A stretch of 64,000 bases of DNA from an uncultured Lachnospiraceae bacterium. Lineage in GTDB: Bacteria > Bacillota > Clostridia > Lachnospirales > Lachnospiraceae. The first letter of the stretch is position 1; every line of letters begins with the position of its first letter. Positions 1-8,643 of this stretch are shown piece by piece. The notes under the pieces were generated by a model that was not told where the DNA came from, made no database searches, and saw nothing but the letters and a program-made list of their open reading frames with translations. The position numbers were made by a program, and so were the translations under genes. Where the stretch lies: the NCBI GenBank assembly GCA_910580195.1, contig CAJTWA010000019.1:1-64000 (forward strand), in the 5' to 3' direction.

Positions 1-119
1 TTGAAACTGGCACTCGTAATATACGAATTAGTGATTTTCTTGCCTTGAAACAAATATATGATGTGGACTTTTCAGAATTTTTTGCTGGATTGCTGCCAGA
101 GGAAAACACACATCTTTAA
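1..119 (+). CDS. XRE-family regulator, C-terminal end only (5' end outside window)
   Basis: The frame from base 3 to the TAA at 117-119 encodes the last 38 residues of a protein nearly identical to the end of the next gene, sharing the ETGTRNIRISDFLALKQIY stretch. In that family this stretch is the end of the Cro/C1-type helix-turn-helix. The two copies therefore represent a tandem duplication. The last residues differ (EENTHL instead of DSEK). The DNA-binding part lies outside the window, so function is inferred from the neighbour. Confidence 0.75.
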   Translation, partial: ETGTRNIRISDFLALKQIYDVDFSEFFAGLLPEENTHL

Positions 120-128
120 AATTTGAGT

Positions 129-170
129 GGGCAAATAAGTAGTTTTAAACTTACTTGCCCTAATTTCTAT
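129..170 (+). terminator. Probable terminator of the first XRE copy
   Basis: A 12-bp stem with one mismatch (129-140 with 149-160) and an 8-nt loop lies just after the stop codon and is followed by a short T-rich stretch. The same GCAAGTA/TACTTGC core recurs after the second XRE copy, so the duplication probably included the terminator. Confidence 0.5.
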
Positions 171-314
171 AAGGCTGTCATTCCATTTCTTGTCTGTTCT
201 TTTCCATAATCCCCCAATTTTTATGGTTGCGCCCCTACAGTCCCTGATAAATCATTTTAGCTTGCTACAATCAATATAAGGGTTTTGGTTAGTCGCAGGA
301 AAAGGGGTACTGTT

Positions 315-566
315 ATGCAATGGTTTCTACAAGATATTAGTATAGGAGAAAATTTAAAAATTCTAAGAGAAAGATTTGGTTACTCGCAATCAGAATTAGT
401 GGCGAAATTACATCTTATGGGCAGCAATATGTCACGCAGCACTTATTCCAAAATCGAAACTGGCACTCGTAATATACGAATTAGCGACTTTCTCGCATTG
501 AAACAAATTTATGGCGTGGATTTTTCGGAATTTTTTATTGGATTGTTACCGGATAGTGAAAAATAA
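315..566 (+). CDS. Small XRE-family transcriptional regulator
   Basis: This 83-residue protein is almost entirely one Cro/C1-type helix-turn-helix domain: ENLKILRERFGYSQSELVAKL, then SRSTYSKIETGTRNI as the recognition region. I chose ATG 315 because an AGGAAAAGGGG ribosome site ends about 6 nt before it; the in-frame upstream codon at 285 has no such site. It is a paralogue of the truncated copy at the window start. Such small XRE proteins usually regulate their own promoter or neighbouring mobile or restriction genes. A control role for the downstream restriction module is possible, but about 400 nt and a terminator separate them. Confidence 0.8.
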   Translation: MQWFLQDISIGENLKILRERFGYSQSELVAKLHLMGSNMSRSTYSKIETGTRNIRISDFLALKQIYGVDFSEFFIGLLPDSEK

Positions 567-606
567 AAAGGCAAGTAGAGCAATTCATCAGCTTACTTGC
601 CTTTTT
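565..606 (+). terminator. Intrinsic terminator after XRE gene
   Basis: A perfect inverted repeat (about 565-577 with 594-606) overlaps the end of the gene. Its second arm ends in a run of five T. The stem core GGCAAGTA/TACTTGCC is strong, so this is a good intrinsic terminator. Confidence 0.85.
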
Positions 607-733
607 GCACGAATAGCAGGATATGGGTGATGGTTTGCTCAATTAGTTGTGTTTCATTACGCTACATGAGCATTTGTTCATGTAGGGTTACTATCGCATC
701 TGCTCATATGTGCATATAACCAACAAGTATTAC

Positions 734-912
734 CTTGCATATTCAAGTGGTTTATCTATTGCCAAAGCATTTGAGGTAAATTTAAAGCATGGCGTTGCTT
801 TCATTCCTTCTTTCACTTTTTCAATCTATGTGTAAAATATGTTTGCCAAAAGAGGTTACATCAATATAGTTATTGAGCATATTGTACTGTGCATAAATAA
901 AGATGAAAATTT
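734..912 (-). pseudogene. Degenerate DUF6061-like gene copy
   Basis: This stretch aligns along its length, by eye at roughly three quarters identity, with the intact small gene at 5088-5327 and in the same orientation. It has no open frame of its own. It fills most of the 607-925 intergenic space. Together with the intact copy it brackets the restriction module as a pair of diverged direct repeats. Confidence 0.6.
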
Positions 913-925
913 CATAAGAATCCCA

Positions 926-954
926 TTGTTTATAGACTGAATTTGCGATATAAT
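926..954 (+). promoter_or_regulatory. Sigma-70-type promoter for the restriction module
   Basis: TTGTTT (926-931) and a consensus TATAAT (949-954) are separated by 17 nt. The -10 box lies 30 nt before the chosen start of the methylase gene. No operator-like repeat is obvious around it. Confidence 0.65.
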
Positions 955-983
955 TTAATATATTGCGCAAAGGAGAAATGTTT

Positions 984-3080
984 ATGGCAGAACAGCTTAA
1001 TAAGAATGATTACCTAAATCATCCTGATAAGATTGGTGCTTTAAATTATTATTCGTTAGGAGAAACTACTATAAAACAGCTTCAAACGAATGGTATCATT
1101 TCATCAAAAACACGACAAATGCAAGGTAAGAAACCGGATGCTATTATAACGAATGATAAAAAAGAGATAGTTGTCTATATAGAGAACAAAGATATAGGGC
1201 TTCTTGATAAGAAAGAAGATATAGAATCCGCTATAGAGCAGGAGATAAGCGTTGCGAGAGTTGTCAAAGCAGCTATATTTATAGTCACTGATACGGTTAA
1301 GTCATATTGGATAAATGTTTTGACAGGCAACCCTATCTTGACGGAAGATGGAGAAGTACTAAGGGTTGTATTCAGACCAAATGAGAATAAGAAAAATTTA
1401 GAAAAACTGATAAAGAAAATTATCACATCAATAGACAAGGAAAATGACCAAATAAAAGTTGTAAATTATCTTGATCCAACAGATCTTGCAAATGCCATAC
1501 ATCAAAAAATATGGATTTCAAAAAATTCATCGCCCGAAACTTGTTTATATACTTTTGTAGAGCTGTTTATTTTTAAGTATTTGAGCGATTTGAAAGTATT
1601 GACAGGTAGTTACTCTTTTGACTTTTTATATAAAATGTATGAGGATGCTGAAAATTCTGAAGAAGAAATATTGGCATATTATTTAGGTGAAACAGGTCCA
1701 CGTGAAAGAATTAAGTCTTTATTTCCTGCTGGGGATGATGGAACAACGGTTGTTAATGGAGACGTATTTCATGTTATTAAGGATAAAAACGGCGAATATG
1801 TCATAAATGGAGACGGAAAAACATTTCACTCTATTATTGATGAATTTGCTAGATATGAGCGTAAAAACGGTAGATTCATTAATATTAAAAAGGATTTTAA
1901 ATCAAAATTATTTGAGTGTTTCCTTAAAAATGAAAAAGATAAGAAAAAGATGGGGCAATTTTTCACACCTTTAAAAGTTGTGGAGCAAATGAACCGCATG
2001 ATAGATATTAAAGAGGGAATGTCTATTTGCGATCCGGCATGCGGTGTAGGGAAGTTTCTTCTTGAAGCTGTAGCTATGGATATGGATAATTTCTTTAAAT
2101 TTAACGGTGATATATTAGAATCAAAAATAACACTTCATGGATTTGATAAGTATTCGGAGGATAATTCTGATAGAACTATAATCCTTGCAAAAGCTAATAT
2201 GCTCATTTATTTATCAAAGCTAATTACAGAAAATCCAAGTGCTACCCATACAAAGAAAATTGCTGAATTGTTCAATAGCTCTTTTGAATTAAAACGAAGT
2301 AATTTAGGAACATTGGAATCACTAGAGGAAAACGCTTATGATATTATCTTAACGAATCCGCCATATGTGGTAAATGGATCAGGTGATATTAAAGCAATAG
2401 CAAATGGCACAGGGCATTATAGCTGTAATGGGTTAGGACTTGAAGCGCTGTTCCTTGAATGGATTATAAAATCGCTCAAAGAGGGGGGCGTAGCATTAGT
2501 GGTTATTCCCGATGGCATATTAGCAAATATTGCAAACACGGAACTGAGGAAATACATTCTTGAAAAATGTTGTATTGAGGGTTTAATAAGTCTGCCTATC
2601 AATACATTTTTTGGCACACCCAAAAAAACATATATACTTGCAATAAAGAAAAAATATACGGATGAATTAGGCAACACTCAGAAACAACAATATCCTGTAT
2701 TTGCATATATATGTAATTCTATAGGCGAGCAGCTTAATATAACAAGATTTGATACAGATGAAAATGATCTTGAAGAAGCCGTAAATCAATACAAACTGTA
2801 TCAGGCTTCTCACGATAAGGAAAAATTTAAAGCAATAATTTATGATTCAGACGAGAAGCCATATATAGACAAAAAATGCAAAATAATTTCTATTGATAAT
2901 TTTTATAAAAATGTAGATCAGAATTGGACGATAGATGATTATTGGACGGATGAAGAAAAAATAGAATTAGGCTTTAAGGAGGAAACTAATATTTTGTCTG
3001 TACCTGATTTGCAGATTCTTATTGAAACGATTATAGGAGAAATGAACGATTACAAGGAGGAATTGGAATGCCTGATATAA
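984..3080 (+). CDS. Fused restriction endonuclease / N6-adenine DNA methyltransferase subunit (BcgI-like)
   Basis: The 698-residue protein has HsdM-type N6-adenine methylase motifs: the SAM-binding motif DPACGVGKF near residue 350 and catalytic NPPY near residue 458. The first 130 residues do not look like methylase. They carry a PD-(D/E)xK-type pattern, with D52 in KKPDAII and E67-N-K69 in VVYIENKD, as expected of a nuclease. The next gene encodes a specificity subunit and there is no HsdR, which matches BcgI-type systems where one polypeptide cuts and methylates. ATG 984 was chosen because AAGGAG ends 8 nt upstream; ATG 978 is too close and TTG 963 lacks a site. The nuclease assignment is from motif only. 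Confidence 0.85.
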   Translation: MAEQLNKNDYLNHPDKIGALNYYSLGETTIKQLQTNGIISSKTRQMQGKKPDAIITNDKKEIVVYIENKDIGLLDKKEDIESAIEQEISVARVVKAAIFIVTDTVKSYWINVLTGNPILTEDGEVLRVVFRPNENKKNLEKLIKKIITSIDKENDQIKVVNYLDPTDLANAIHQKIWISKNSSPETCLYTFVELFIFKYLSDLKVLTGSYSFDFLYKMYEDAENSEEEILAYYLGETGPRERIKSLFPAGDDGTTVVNGDVFHVIKDKNGEYVINGDGKTFHSIIDEFARYERKNGRFINIKKDFKSKLFECFLKNEKDKKKMGQFFTPLKVVEQMNRMIDIKEGMSICDPACGVGKFLLEAVAMDMDNFFKFNGDILESKITLHGFDKYSEDNSDRTIILAKANMLIYLSKLITENPSATHTKKIAELFNSSFELKRSNLGTLESLEENAYDIILTNPPYVVNGSGDIKAIANGTGHYSCNGLGLEALFLEWIIKSLKEGGVALVVIPDGILANIANTELRKYILEKCCIEGLISLPINTFFGTPKKTYILAIKKKYTDELGNTQKQQYPVFAYICNSIGEQLNITRFDTDENDLEEAVNQYKLYQASHDKEKFKAIIYDSDEKPYIDKKCKIISIDNFYKNVDQNWTIDDYWTDEEKIELGFKEETNILSVPDLQILIETIIGEMNDYKEELECLI

Positions 3081-4159
3081 AAATCATGCAATTTCCTTTA
3101 GAGAAACTCTTTAGAAGTAAGCGTGGAAATAGTAATTATACAAAAAAGTATTGTAACACACATATTGGGGAATATGAAGTTTATACTGGAACAACTATTG
3201 GAAGTTTCGGAAAAATAAATACCTATGAATATAGCACACCACAATTGACTTACACTACAGATGGCGAATATGCAGGAACAGTAGCATTGATAGAAGATGA
3301 GAAATTTAATATTGGTGGACATAGGGCTATTCTGATTCCAAATAGTGAAAATCTCTATTTAAAATACTTTCATTACATATTAGGCTCAATTATAAGAAGT
3401 AAGACAAAAGACGGAAGTGTGCCGTCGGTAACATGGGCAAACATAAAAAGATTGGAGATTCCTGTTCCTATAAAAGAAAATGGGGAATATGATGTCGAAA
3501 CTCAGCAGGAGATAGCGTACAAATATGAACTTCTTTCCAATCATAGAGCTGTTTTAAGAAACTATATGGAACAACTGGACGAAAGTTATATTGAAATTTC
3601 AGATAATAACTGTAATTACAAGGAAGTACCGTTGAATAAGCTGTTTAAATATAAGCGAGGCAGGAGCTGTACAAGGGAATACTGCAATCAGCATAAAGGC
3701 AACTACCCTGTATGGTCTGCAAATAATATTGAGCCACTTGCTTATGTGGATTTTAATGATTATGAGGGGCGATATATTTCCTTATCACGAAATGGTATAG
3801 CTGGAAAAATAACTATTCTTGATGGGAAGTTTACCATTAACGAGGATAGGTTTTTGCTTGTTCCATTGGAATACAATATAGATTATGATTTCATAAAATA
3901 TGCTGTTGAACCAATTTTAAGAAGTAAGAAAAAAGGCAGAGCTGGGCATGATGGACAAAATGAATTTACTAAAATATCATTCATGATTTTAGATAAAGTA
4001 ATGGTTAGGATGCCTGTTACAGAAGATGGAGAATATGATATCGAAGCACAACAACAGATTGCAAAAAAATATGATAAGTTATATAAAGTTAAAGAAGAAA
4101 TTAGCAAAAGAATTGAACAGCTTATCACAACAGAAATATTTCTCAGTAATGATGAATAA
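3068..4159 (+). CDS. Restriction-modification DNA specificity subunit
   Basis: This 363-residue S subunit has two similar halves. Each begins with a related motif (PLEKLFRSKRGNSNYTKKYCN and PLNKLFKYKRGRSCTREYCN) and ends with a conserved helix (GEYDVETQQEIAYKY and GEYDIEAQQQIAKKY). This two-TRD plan recognises a bipartite DNA target and docks on the methylase subunit. The start at 3068 follows AGGAGG and overlaps the end of the methylase gene by 13 nt, which indicates translational coupling. The length matches BcgI-type partners, slightly shorter than classic HsdS. Confidence 0.88.
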   Translation: MPDIKIMQFPLEKLFRSKRGNSNYTKKYCNTHIGEYEVYTGTTIGSFGKINTYEYSTPQLTYTTDGEYAGTVALIEDEKFNIGGHRAILIPNSENLYLKYFHYILGSIIRSKTKDGSVPSVTWANIKRLEIPVPIKENGEYDVETQQEIAYKYELLSNHRAVLRNYMEQLDESYIEISDNNCNYKEVPLNKLFKYKRGRSCTREYCNQHKGNYPVWSANNIEPLAYVDFNDYEGRYISLSRNGIAGKITILDGKFTINEDRFLLVPLEYNIDYDFIKYAVEPILRSKKKGRAGHDGQNEFTKISFMILDKVMVRMPVTEDGEYDIEAQQQIAKKYDKLYKVKEEISKRIEQLITTEIFLSNDE

Positions 4160-4172
4160 GGGGGAGGGTATA

Positions 4173-4787
4173 ATGTTAAAAGATAGTAAAAAACTTTTAG
4201 AAATTGCATTGAGAAAATACAAGGAAACTAATGATCCTGAAGTGACAATTTTGTATGATGAATGTTCGGAGATAATCAATGCTGGCTATGTTATTCCTAA
4301 AATATTAGAAGAACTGAAAGAAAACGGATTAATTAGTGAATATAGTTCTCTAAGCATAGATTTTACGATGAGGTTATATTTGACAAGAGATGGGATAGAA
4401 TATTTTGATAATCCACAATCTGATGAAAATACTGCATCTATAATTAAACAGACGTATTATTACCAGAATTGCAATGTACAAAATAATACAGGTAACAATA
4501 ATATAAACACACAGAATATTCAAGAAAACAATACAAATGAATTGAAAAAGATGATATTGGACTTGCTAAATACTCAAAATATACAGGACGATGAATTAAA
4601 AGATGAAATGCAATCTATTGTGGAGGATATTGATGATAATAGGGTTTCAGAGAAACAAAGGGAGAGATGGTGGAATAGGCTGAATAAATTAAGTATAATT
4701 TCTACTTTGGGAACTACTGCATGTCAGTTGGCTCCAATGGCACAGGAACAGTTGAAAAGAGTTTTACAGTTTATACAAATGATATGA
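4173..4787 (+). CDS. Unknown protein co-transcribed with the restriction module
   Basis: This 204-residue protein starts at ATG 4173 behind a GGGGGAGGG site, 13 nt after the specificity gene, so it belongs to the same operon. I do not recognise the family. Residues 1-90 look like a winged-helix fold (alternating helices, then a strand pair around LTRDGIEYF). The middle is very Asn/Gln-rich (residues about 100-125). The C-terminus has a charged helix, then a less polar segment (STLGTTACQLAPMAQEQL). It could be an accessory or second defence component. Its AT-rich composition matches the module. Confidence 0.65.
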   Translation: MLKDSKKLLEIALRKYKETNDPEVTILYDECSEIINAGYVIPKILEELKENGLISEYSSLSIDFTMRLYLTRDGIEYFDNPQSDENTASIIKQTYYYQNCNVQNNTGNNNINTQNIQENNTNELKKMILDLLNTQNIQDDELKDEMQSIVEDIDDNRVSEKQRERWWNRLNKLSIISTLGTTACQLAPMAQEQLKRVLQFIQMI

Positions 4788-4824
4788 AAGAAAAAACTTG
4801 CTTTTTTAGTAAAAATTGAAAAAC

Positions 4825-4848
4825 GGCAATTTGCAAACTGCCATTTTC
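4825..4848 (+). terminator. Weak candidate terminator
   Basis: GGCAATTT and AAACTGCC form a short stem with one mismatch, followed by TTTT, about 40 nt after the last gene of the restriction operon. The loop is tight, so this is tentative. Confidence 0.35.
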
Positions 4849-4883
4849 CAATATTTTCTAATTACCATAAATTGTATAATATG

Positions 4884-4951
4884 CACTCAAAACCCAAATC
4901 ATAAGTCTAATCACAGTATTCATATTAGACTTATGATTTGGGTTTTGAGTG
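4884..4951. repeat. Perfect 28-bp inverted repeat with 12-nt loop
   Basis: Arms 4884-4911 and 4924-4951 are exactly complementary, and pairing continues outward for a few more bases with wobble pairs. It lies between convergent genes, so it may terminate transcription from both sides, but neither flank has a clear T-run. Its length and perfection exceed an ordinary terminator. Confidence 0.85.
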
Positions 4952-5087
4952 TGTATTTTGAATATCCTTAAAAGGTTTTTCGCTTGTTTGAAGATATTAT
5001 ACGATCTTAGGATTATTACATATTTTCAGCAAGTGCAGAAAGTTCTTCCGCGGTCAGTGTTACAGTTTTTTAATTTGTTTTTGCCTT

Positions 5088-5327
5088 TTAGAACAATTCC
5101 ATAGAATCTTCCGCATCTATCCATATCTGCATACCACCTTCAAGATATAGTCTTGCATATTCAAGAGGATTATCTATCGCCAAAGCATTTAAAGCACATT
5201 CGGAGCATGGTGTTGTTTTTAATCTTTCTTCTGCTTTTTCGCAGTCTATCCGTAAAACATATCCATCAAAAGTGGTTATATCAATACTGTTATGGAGCAT
5301 ATTGTATGTTGCATGAATAAACCTCAT
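5088..5327 (-). CDS. DUF6061-like small protein
   Basis: This 79-residue protein contains the pattern expected for the small DUF6061-type proteins of gut Clostridia: SIDITTFDGYVLRIDCEKAEE, ECALNALAIDNPLEYARLYLEGGMQIWIDAED. ATG 5327 is preceded by an AAAGGA site; the longer frame to 5381 is not. Function is unknown. Such genes often sit in mobile or conjugative regions, and a decayed copy lies at 734-912 on the other side of the restriction module. Confidence 0.65.
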   Translation of the reverse strand: MRFIHATYNMLHNSIDITTFDGYVLRIDCEKAEERLKTTPCSECALNALAIDNPLEYARLYLEGGMQIWIDAEDSMELF

Positions 5328-5695
5328 ATCTTTTTCGTCCTTTCTTCTTGTGTTTTTGAGAAACTTGTGAAAGCATTCCAATCAGTTCTTCCTGTCCTGT
5401 TCATTTCATGTTATAATAATTTATGTGATTTTGTTTCCCTCATTTTTTCCCTTATCAGGGTTCGTAATGCCTTGTGGGAAGATATAACACAAGGGAAACT
5501 TTAAGGGAAAGCTCACCTGCGATAAACTTAGTGTTTTCAAGGGTTAGCGGAGATTTTAATAATAAAATATAATAGCTAATATTTCCCTTAAAAATCATCA
5601 AATAACAATCGGGATTTGTTTTAGAGCGTATTAAGGAGGGATTTTTTATAAATGTAAAGCTTAAAAAAACAGTAAAATGGCTTGCAATAGCGTTA

Positions 5696-6685
5696 TTGAT
5701 ACTGCTTATGGCAGGCTTATTCCGTCCAACGTGGACACCAAAAATTTCTGGTAAAAATAGTATCAGTGAGTTGAGGGAAGTTGAGATTAACAATTCTTCT
5801 CTTGAAATTATGGTACGTGGGAATAACCGTGAGAATCCCATAGTTTTATTTGTTCATGGCGGCCCATGTTGTTCTGAAATTCCGTATGTCACAAAATATC
5901 AGGATTTGTTAGAACAATCGTTTACCATTGTCCATTACGACCAGCGTGGAAGTGGTAAATCATATCAGTTTGGAACCGATTATTCAAAAGTAACCGCGTC
6001 TACCCATGTAGACGATTTAATAGCGTTAACAAAATATATCGAAGATTATCTTCATCAAGAGCAAGTGATTTTGATTGGCCATTCCTATGGAACATATATT
6101 GCTACGATGGCTGCGGCGAAAGAACCAAACCTGTATAGCGCCTATGTAGGAATTGGGCAAATGTCTAATACTATTAACAGTGAGCTAGATGGGTTACAAA
6201 AATGCATTGAGGCAGCGGAATCAGCCGGAAACAAATCCGATGTTGCACACTTGCGTGAGTGGGAGGCTTCTGTTGCACAGGGACAAAGTATAACGCCCCG
6301 GGAATACGTGCGGAAATATGGGTTTGCCGCTAGAGGTATTAATGAAGATGAAGATTATTTAAAAGGTTTTCTATTTGGCAGTGAGTATAACTTACTTGAT
6401 GCTATCCGTTTTTATATGGCGTCTGGTATGTATCAGGATACTCTTATCATGGAGGCTTTGAACACTCCAATTTCTGATTTTGTGACAGAAGTGAATGTTC
6501 CGATCTATTTTGTTATGGGTAAATATGATTGTATGACTTCGCCAACAGCAGCAGAGGAATATCTCAACCGTTTAGCCGGGAATTTCACAAGGCAAATGGT
6601 ATTGTTTGAAGATTCAGCGCATTACCCGCAGTTTGAAGAAAAATCAAAATTTTATAATTGGATGTGCAATACATTCGCAAAGTGA
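5696..6685 (+). CDS. Membrane-anchored alpha/beta hydrolase, proline iminopeptidase-like (S33)
   Basis: The catalytic features are intact: oxyanion motif HGGP, DQRGSGKS, nucleophile elbow GHSYGT, an acid in GKYDCMTS and a His in DSAHYPQF. This fits an S33-type serine hydrolase. The listed start is TTG 5696, but the same frame extends upstream through a hydrophobic anchor (VKWLAIALLILLMAGLF) to ATA 5648, which lies 8 nt after a perfect AGGAGG (5634-5639). The true start was probably at 5648, and its codon is now ATA. The only nearby ATG (5652) is out of frame and followed directly by TAA. The gene may be poorly translated or start-inactivated. Confidence 0.75.
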   Translation: MILLMAGLFRPTWTPKISGKNSISELREVEINNSSLEIMVRGNNRENPIVLFVHGGPCCSEIPYVTKYQDLLEQSFTIVHYDQRGSGKSYQFGTDYSKVTASTHVDDLIALTKYIEDYLHQEQVILIGHSYGTYIATMAAAKEPNLYSAYVGIGQMSNTINSELDGLQKCIEAAESAGNKSDVAHLREWEASVAQGQSITPREYVRKYGFAARGINEDEDYLKGFLFGSEYNLLDAIRFYMASGMYQDTLIMEALNTPISDFVTEVNVPIYFVMGKYDCMTSPTAAEEYLNRLAGNFTRQMVLFEDSAHYPQFEEKSKFYNWMCNTFAK

Positions 6686-7053
6686 GCAGTTGATCTCATT
6701 TGGAGCATTTATGCTTGAATATCTGTCAATATTCGTAATTGAAGTTACACCCCTACATATAGATATGCAGAATTATGCCATGCAGCAAAAAATGGATTGC
6801 TGCTGAAATGCAAAGTGAACCCCTTCAGCCAGTTTGCCCCCCTTGCAAGGCAAAATAAAAAAGCATACGTTTCTTCTGGCAGCCGATGGGGAACCGTATG
6901 AAAATGTGGGCTGGCCTATGGGCGTGAAATCTAAAATTGGCTTTCCCTTTACGATTGTGGCAACAGCAAGCTACCGCGTCTGCTTTAGAAAATGTCACAA
7001 ACCGCGCAATAATTGTGGCAAAAGCAGAAATACACGTTTTGCTGGATCCTTGT
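6686..7053. other. Intergenic stretch without a recognisable gene
   Basis: About 370 nt between the hydrolase and the PTS operon. Short frames exist but none has a ribosome site or a family resemblance. The sequence is less AT-rich than the hydrolase gene and could hold remnants of the decayed PTS region. A TATAAT box at 7054-7059, without a good -35, may serve the PTS genes. Confidence 0.4.
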
Positions 7054-7090
7054 TATAATTCAGATAAATGAAAAACAAGGAGGATTTGGT

Positions 7091-8143
7091 ATGGGTGACT
7101 TTATCAACGAAAAAGCAATGCCGCTTATCGACAAATTTACGAACAGCCGCATCATCAAAATTTTAATGAACGGTTTTATGGGGGTGGCCGCGCTGACTAT
7201 CGGCGGCTCGCTGTTTGCCATGATCCGCTCCCTGCCTTTGGGAGATTGGTACACAGATTTTTTGATCAGTACGGGGCTGTTTGACATTTTGAACTTTCCC
7301 ATTATGATTACCAGTGATTTGATTTCCCTTTATCTGGTGCTGTCTTTCGGGTACTTTACGGCGAAATCCTATGATAAAAATGCATTTTCCGGCGCCATGA
7401 TTTCTCTGGGAGCTTTTCTGATCCTGACGCCCTTTGAGATGTCTGCCACATTGACAGACGAGGCGGGGGCAACGGTTACCGGCATGGTTACCGGCGTGCT
7501 CCCCATCGGCTCCTTTGGGGCTACCGGCATTTTTCTGTCCATGATTGTGGGAATCGGAGCGGCGCGGATAGCGGTGGTGTTATGGACATTTGGCATCCAT
7601 GGCAGCATGGTTGTGTACAGCGGTATGGCTCCTATCTATATGGCAATGGTAACCGTCAACCTCTCTGCTTTTTCAGCAGGCACACCCTGCCCGAACCCGG
7701 AATGGAATTTCCTTCCCTACACATTGCTGGGAGGCGCCGGATGCACCTTTGCCCTGAACCTCCTGATGCTGGCTAGGGCGAAAAGCCAGCATTTAAAGAC
7801 GCTTGGAAAGATTGCAATGCCCACCTCGTTCTTTGAGATTAATGAGCCGCTTATTTTTGGTACGCCGATGATCCTAAATCCCATACTGGCGGTTCCATTT
7901 GTGGCCTGCCCCATGGTGAACCTGTTTTTGTCCTATGCGGTAATGAAAATCGGGCTTGTGGCTGCGCCTACAGGTGTCCAGCTAAGCTGTTATCTGCCCA
8001 TTGGCGTGTTCGGCGCCATGAACAACGGGCACTGGTCAGGGTTTGTATGGACGCTGATCCTGCTTGCAGTGGACCTGGTAATCTGGTATCCTTTTTTTGT
8101 GAAATATGATTCTTCTAAGCTGGCTGAGGAAACGTCAAACTGA
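7091..8143 (+). CDS. PTS lactose/cellobiose-family EIIC permease, internally deleted
   Basis: The protein is a membrane EIIC for beta-glucosides: typical start FINEKAMPLIDKFTNSRII, and later WTFGIHGSMVV, FFEINEPLIFGTPMILNP and CYLPIGVFGAM...NGHW. It is 350 residues, whereas family members are about 430. The missing part is central: GIFLSMIVGIGAARI near residue 160 runs directly into AVVLWTFGIHGSM, skipping the middle membrane segments and their cytoplasmic loop. The frame is kept across the join near 7569. ATG 7091 follows AAGGAGG (7078-7084). Without the missing segments it is probably not a functional transporter. Confidence 0.82.
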   Translation: MGDFINEKAMPLIDKFTNSRIIKILMNGFMGVAALTIGGSLFAMIRSLPLGDWYTDFLISTGLFDILNFPIMITSDLISLYLVLSFGYFTAKSYDKNAFSGAMISLGAFLILTPFEMSATLTDEAGATVTGMVTGVLPIGSFGATGIFLSMIVGIGAARIAVVLWTFGIHGSMVVYSGMAPIYMAMVTVNLSAFSAGTPCPNPEWNFLPYTLLGGAGCTFALNLLMLARAKSQHLKTLGKIAMPTSFFEINEPLIFGTPMILNPILAVPFVACPMVNLFLSYAVMKIGLVAAPTGVQLSCYLPIGVFGAMNNGHWSGFVWTLILLAVDLVIWYPFFVKYDSSKLAEETSN

Positions 8144-8299
8144 CGTTTCCTTTATGTATTTCTGGTTTCCTATGGGTTTAGGAACCGGCAGGAAACCGAG
8201 AGCTTGAACGAAGCCTTGACTGAGCTGGCTACCGATGAGGCATGGCTGAAGCGGTTAGGGCGGGCCGGATGCTACGAAGATGTAAAGGCGCTGTTATGA
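8144..8299 (+). pseudogene. Remnant of a PRD/EIIA-type regulator C-terminus
   Basis: Directly after the EIIC stop the same frame reads on for 51 codons. It ends in ETESLNEALTELATDEAWLKRLGRAGCYEDVKALL, which resembles the last helices of a PTS EIIA type-2 domain, as found at the end of PRD regulators. There is no start codon or ribosome site. Its stop overlaps the EIIB start (ATGA). It appears to be the surviving tail of an operon regulator whose body was deleted. Confidence 0.45.
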
Positions 8300-8643
8300 A
8301 GCGGGTTCTTATTTGCTGCAGCGGCGGCATTACAAGTAAAATCTTAGTCAGGCGGCTGAATATCTTGCAGGAGCAAAGCCAAGAATATTATTTTGAATCC
8401 GTCAGCGAGGCTTTCCTGTTCCCTGCGAAGGAGGGGATAGATTTTATCCTGTTTGCGCCGCAGCTGGCGCTTGATGAAAAGCGGAGGGCAGATATTTTGC
8501 AGGAATACCAGTGTGCCTCCGGGCAGATTCCAGATGATATGTATTCCCGGATGGATGAAAAGGAAATTCTGCACTATGCAAAAAGCCTGATTGGGCAGCC
8601 CATGGCACAGGGAGGGGAGGGCAGGCGGCCTTCGGTTCTATGA
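8296..8643 (+). CDS. PTS lactose/cellobiose-family EIIB
   Basis: The 115-residue product opens with MKRVLICCSGGITSKILV. The Cys of the P-loop (C7 or C8) is the expected phosphorylation site of the family. About 100 residues look like normal EIIB. The tail after AKSLIGQP is read through into the truncated glucosidase gene and is not native, so the original C-terminus may have been lost in the same deletion. The start overlaps the upstream remnant's stop as ATGA. Confidence 0.72.
   Translation: MKRVLICCSGGITSKILVRRLNILQEQSQEYYFESVSEAFLFPAKEGIDFILFAPQLALDEKRRADILQEYQCASGQIPDDMYSRMDEKEILHYAKSLIGQPMAQGGEGRRPSVL

Noticed and set aside
984..4159. Classical type I restriction system
   Set aside because: No HsdR gene is present, and the methylase has an N-terminal nuclease-like motif, so a BcgI-like reading fits better.
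6834..7058. 74-residue frame before the PTS operon
   Set aside because: No ribosome site, no family resemblance and a Lys/Arg/Cys-rich random composition.
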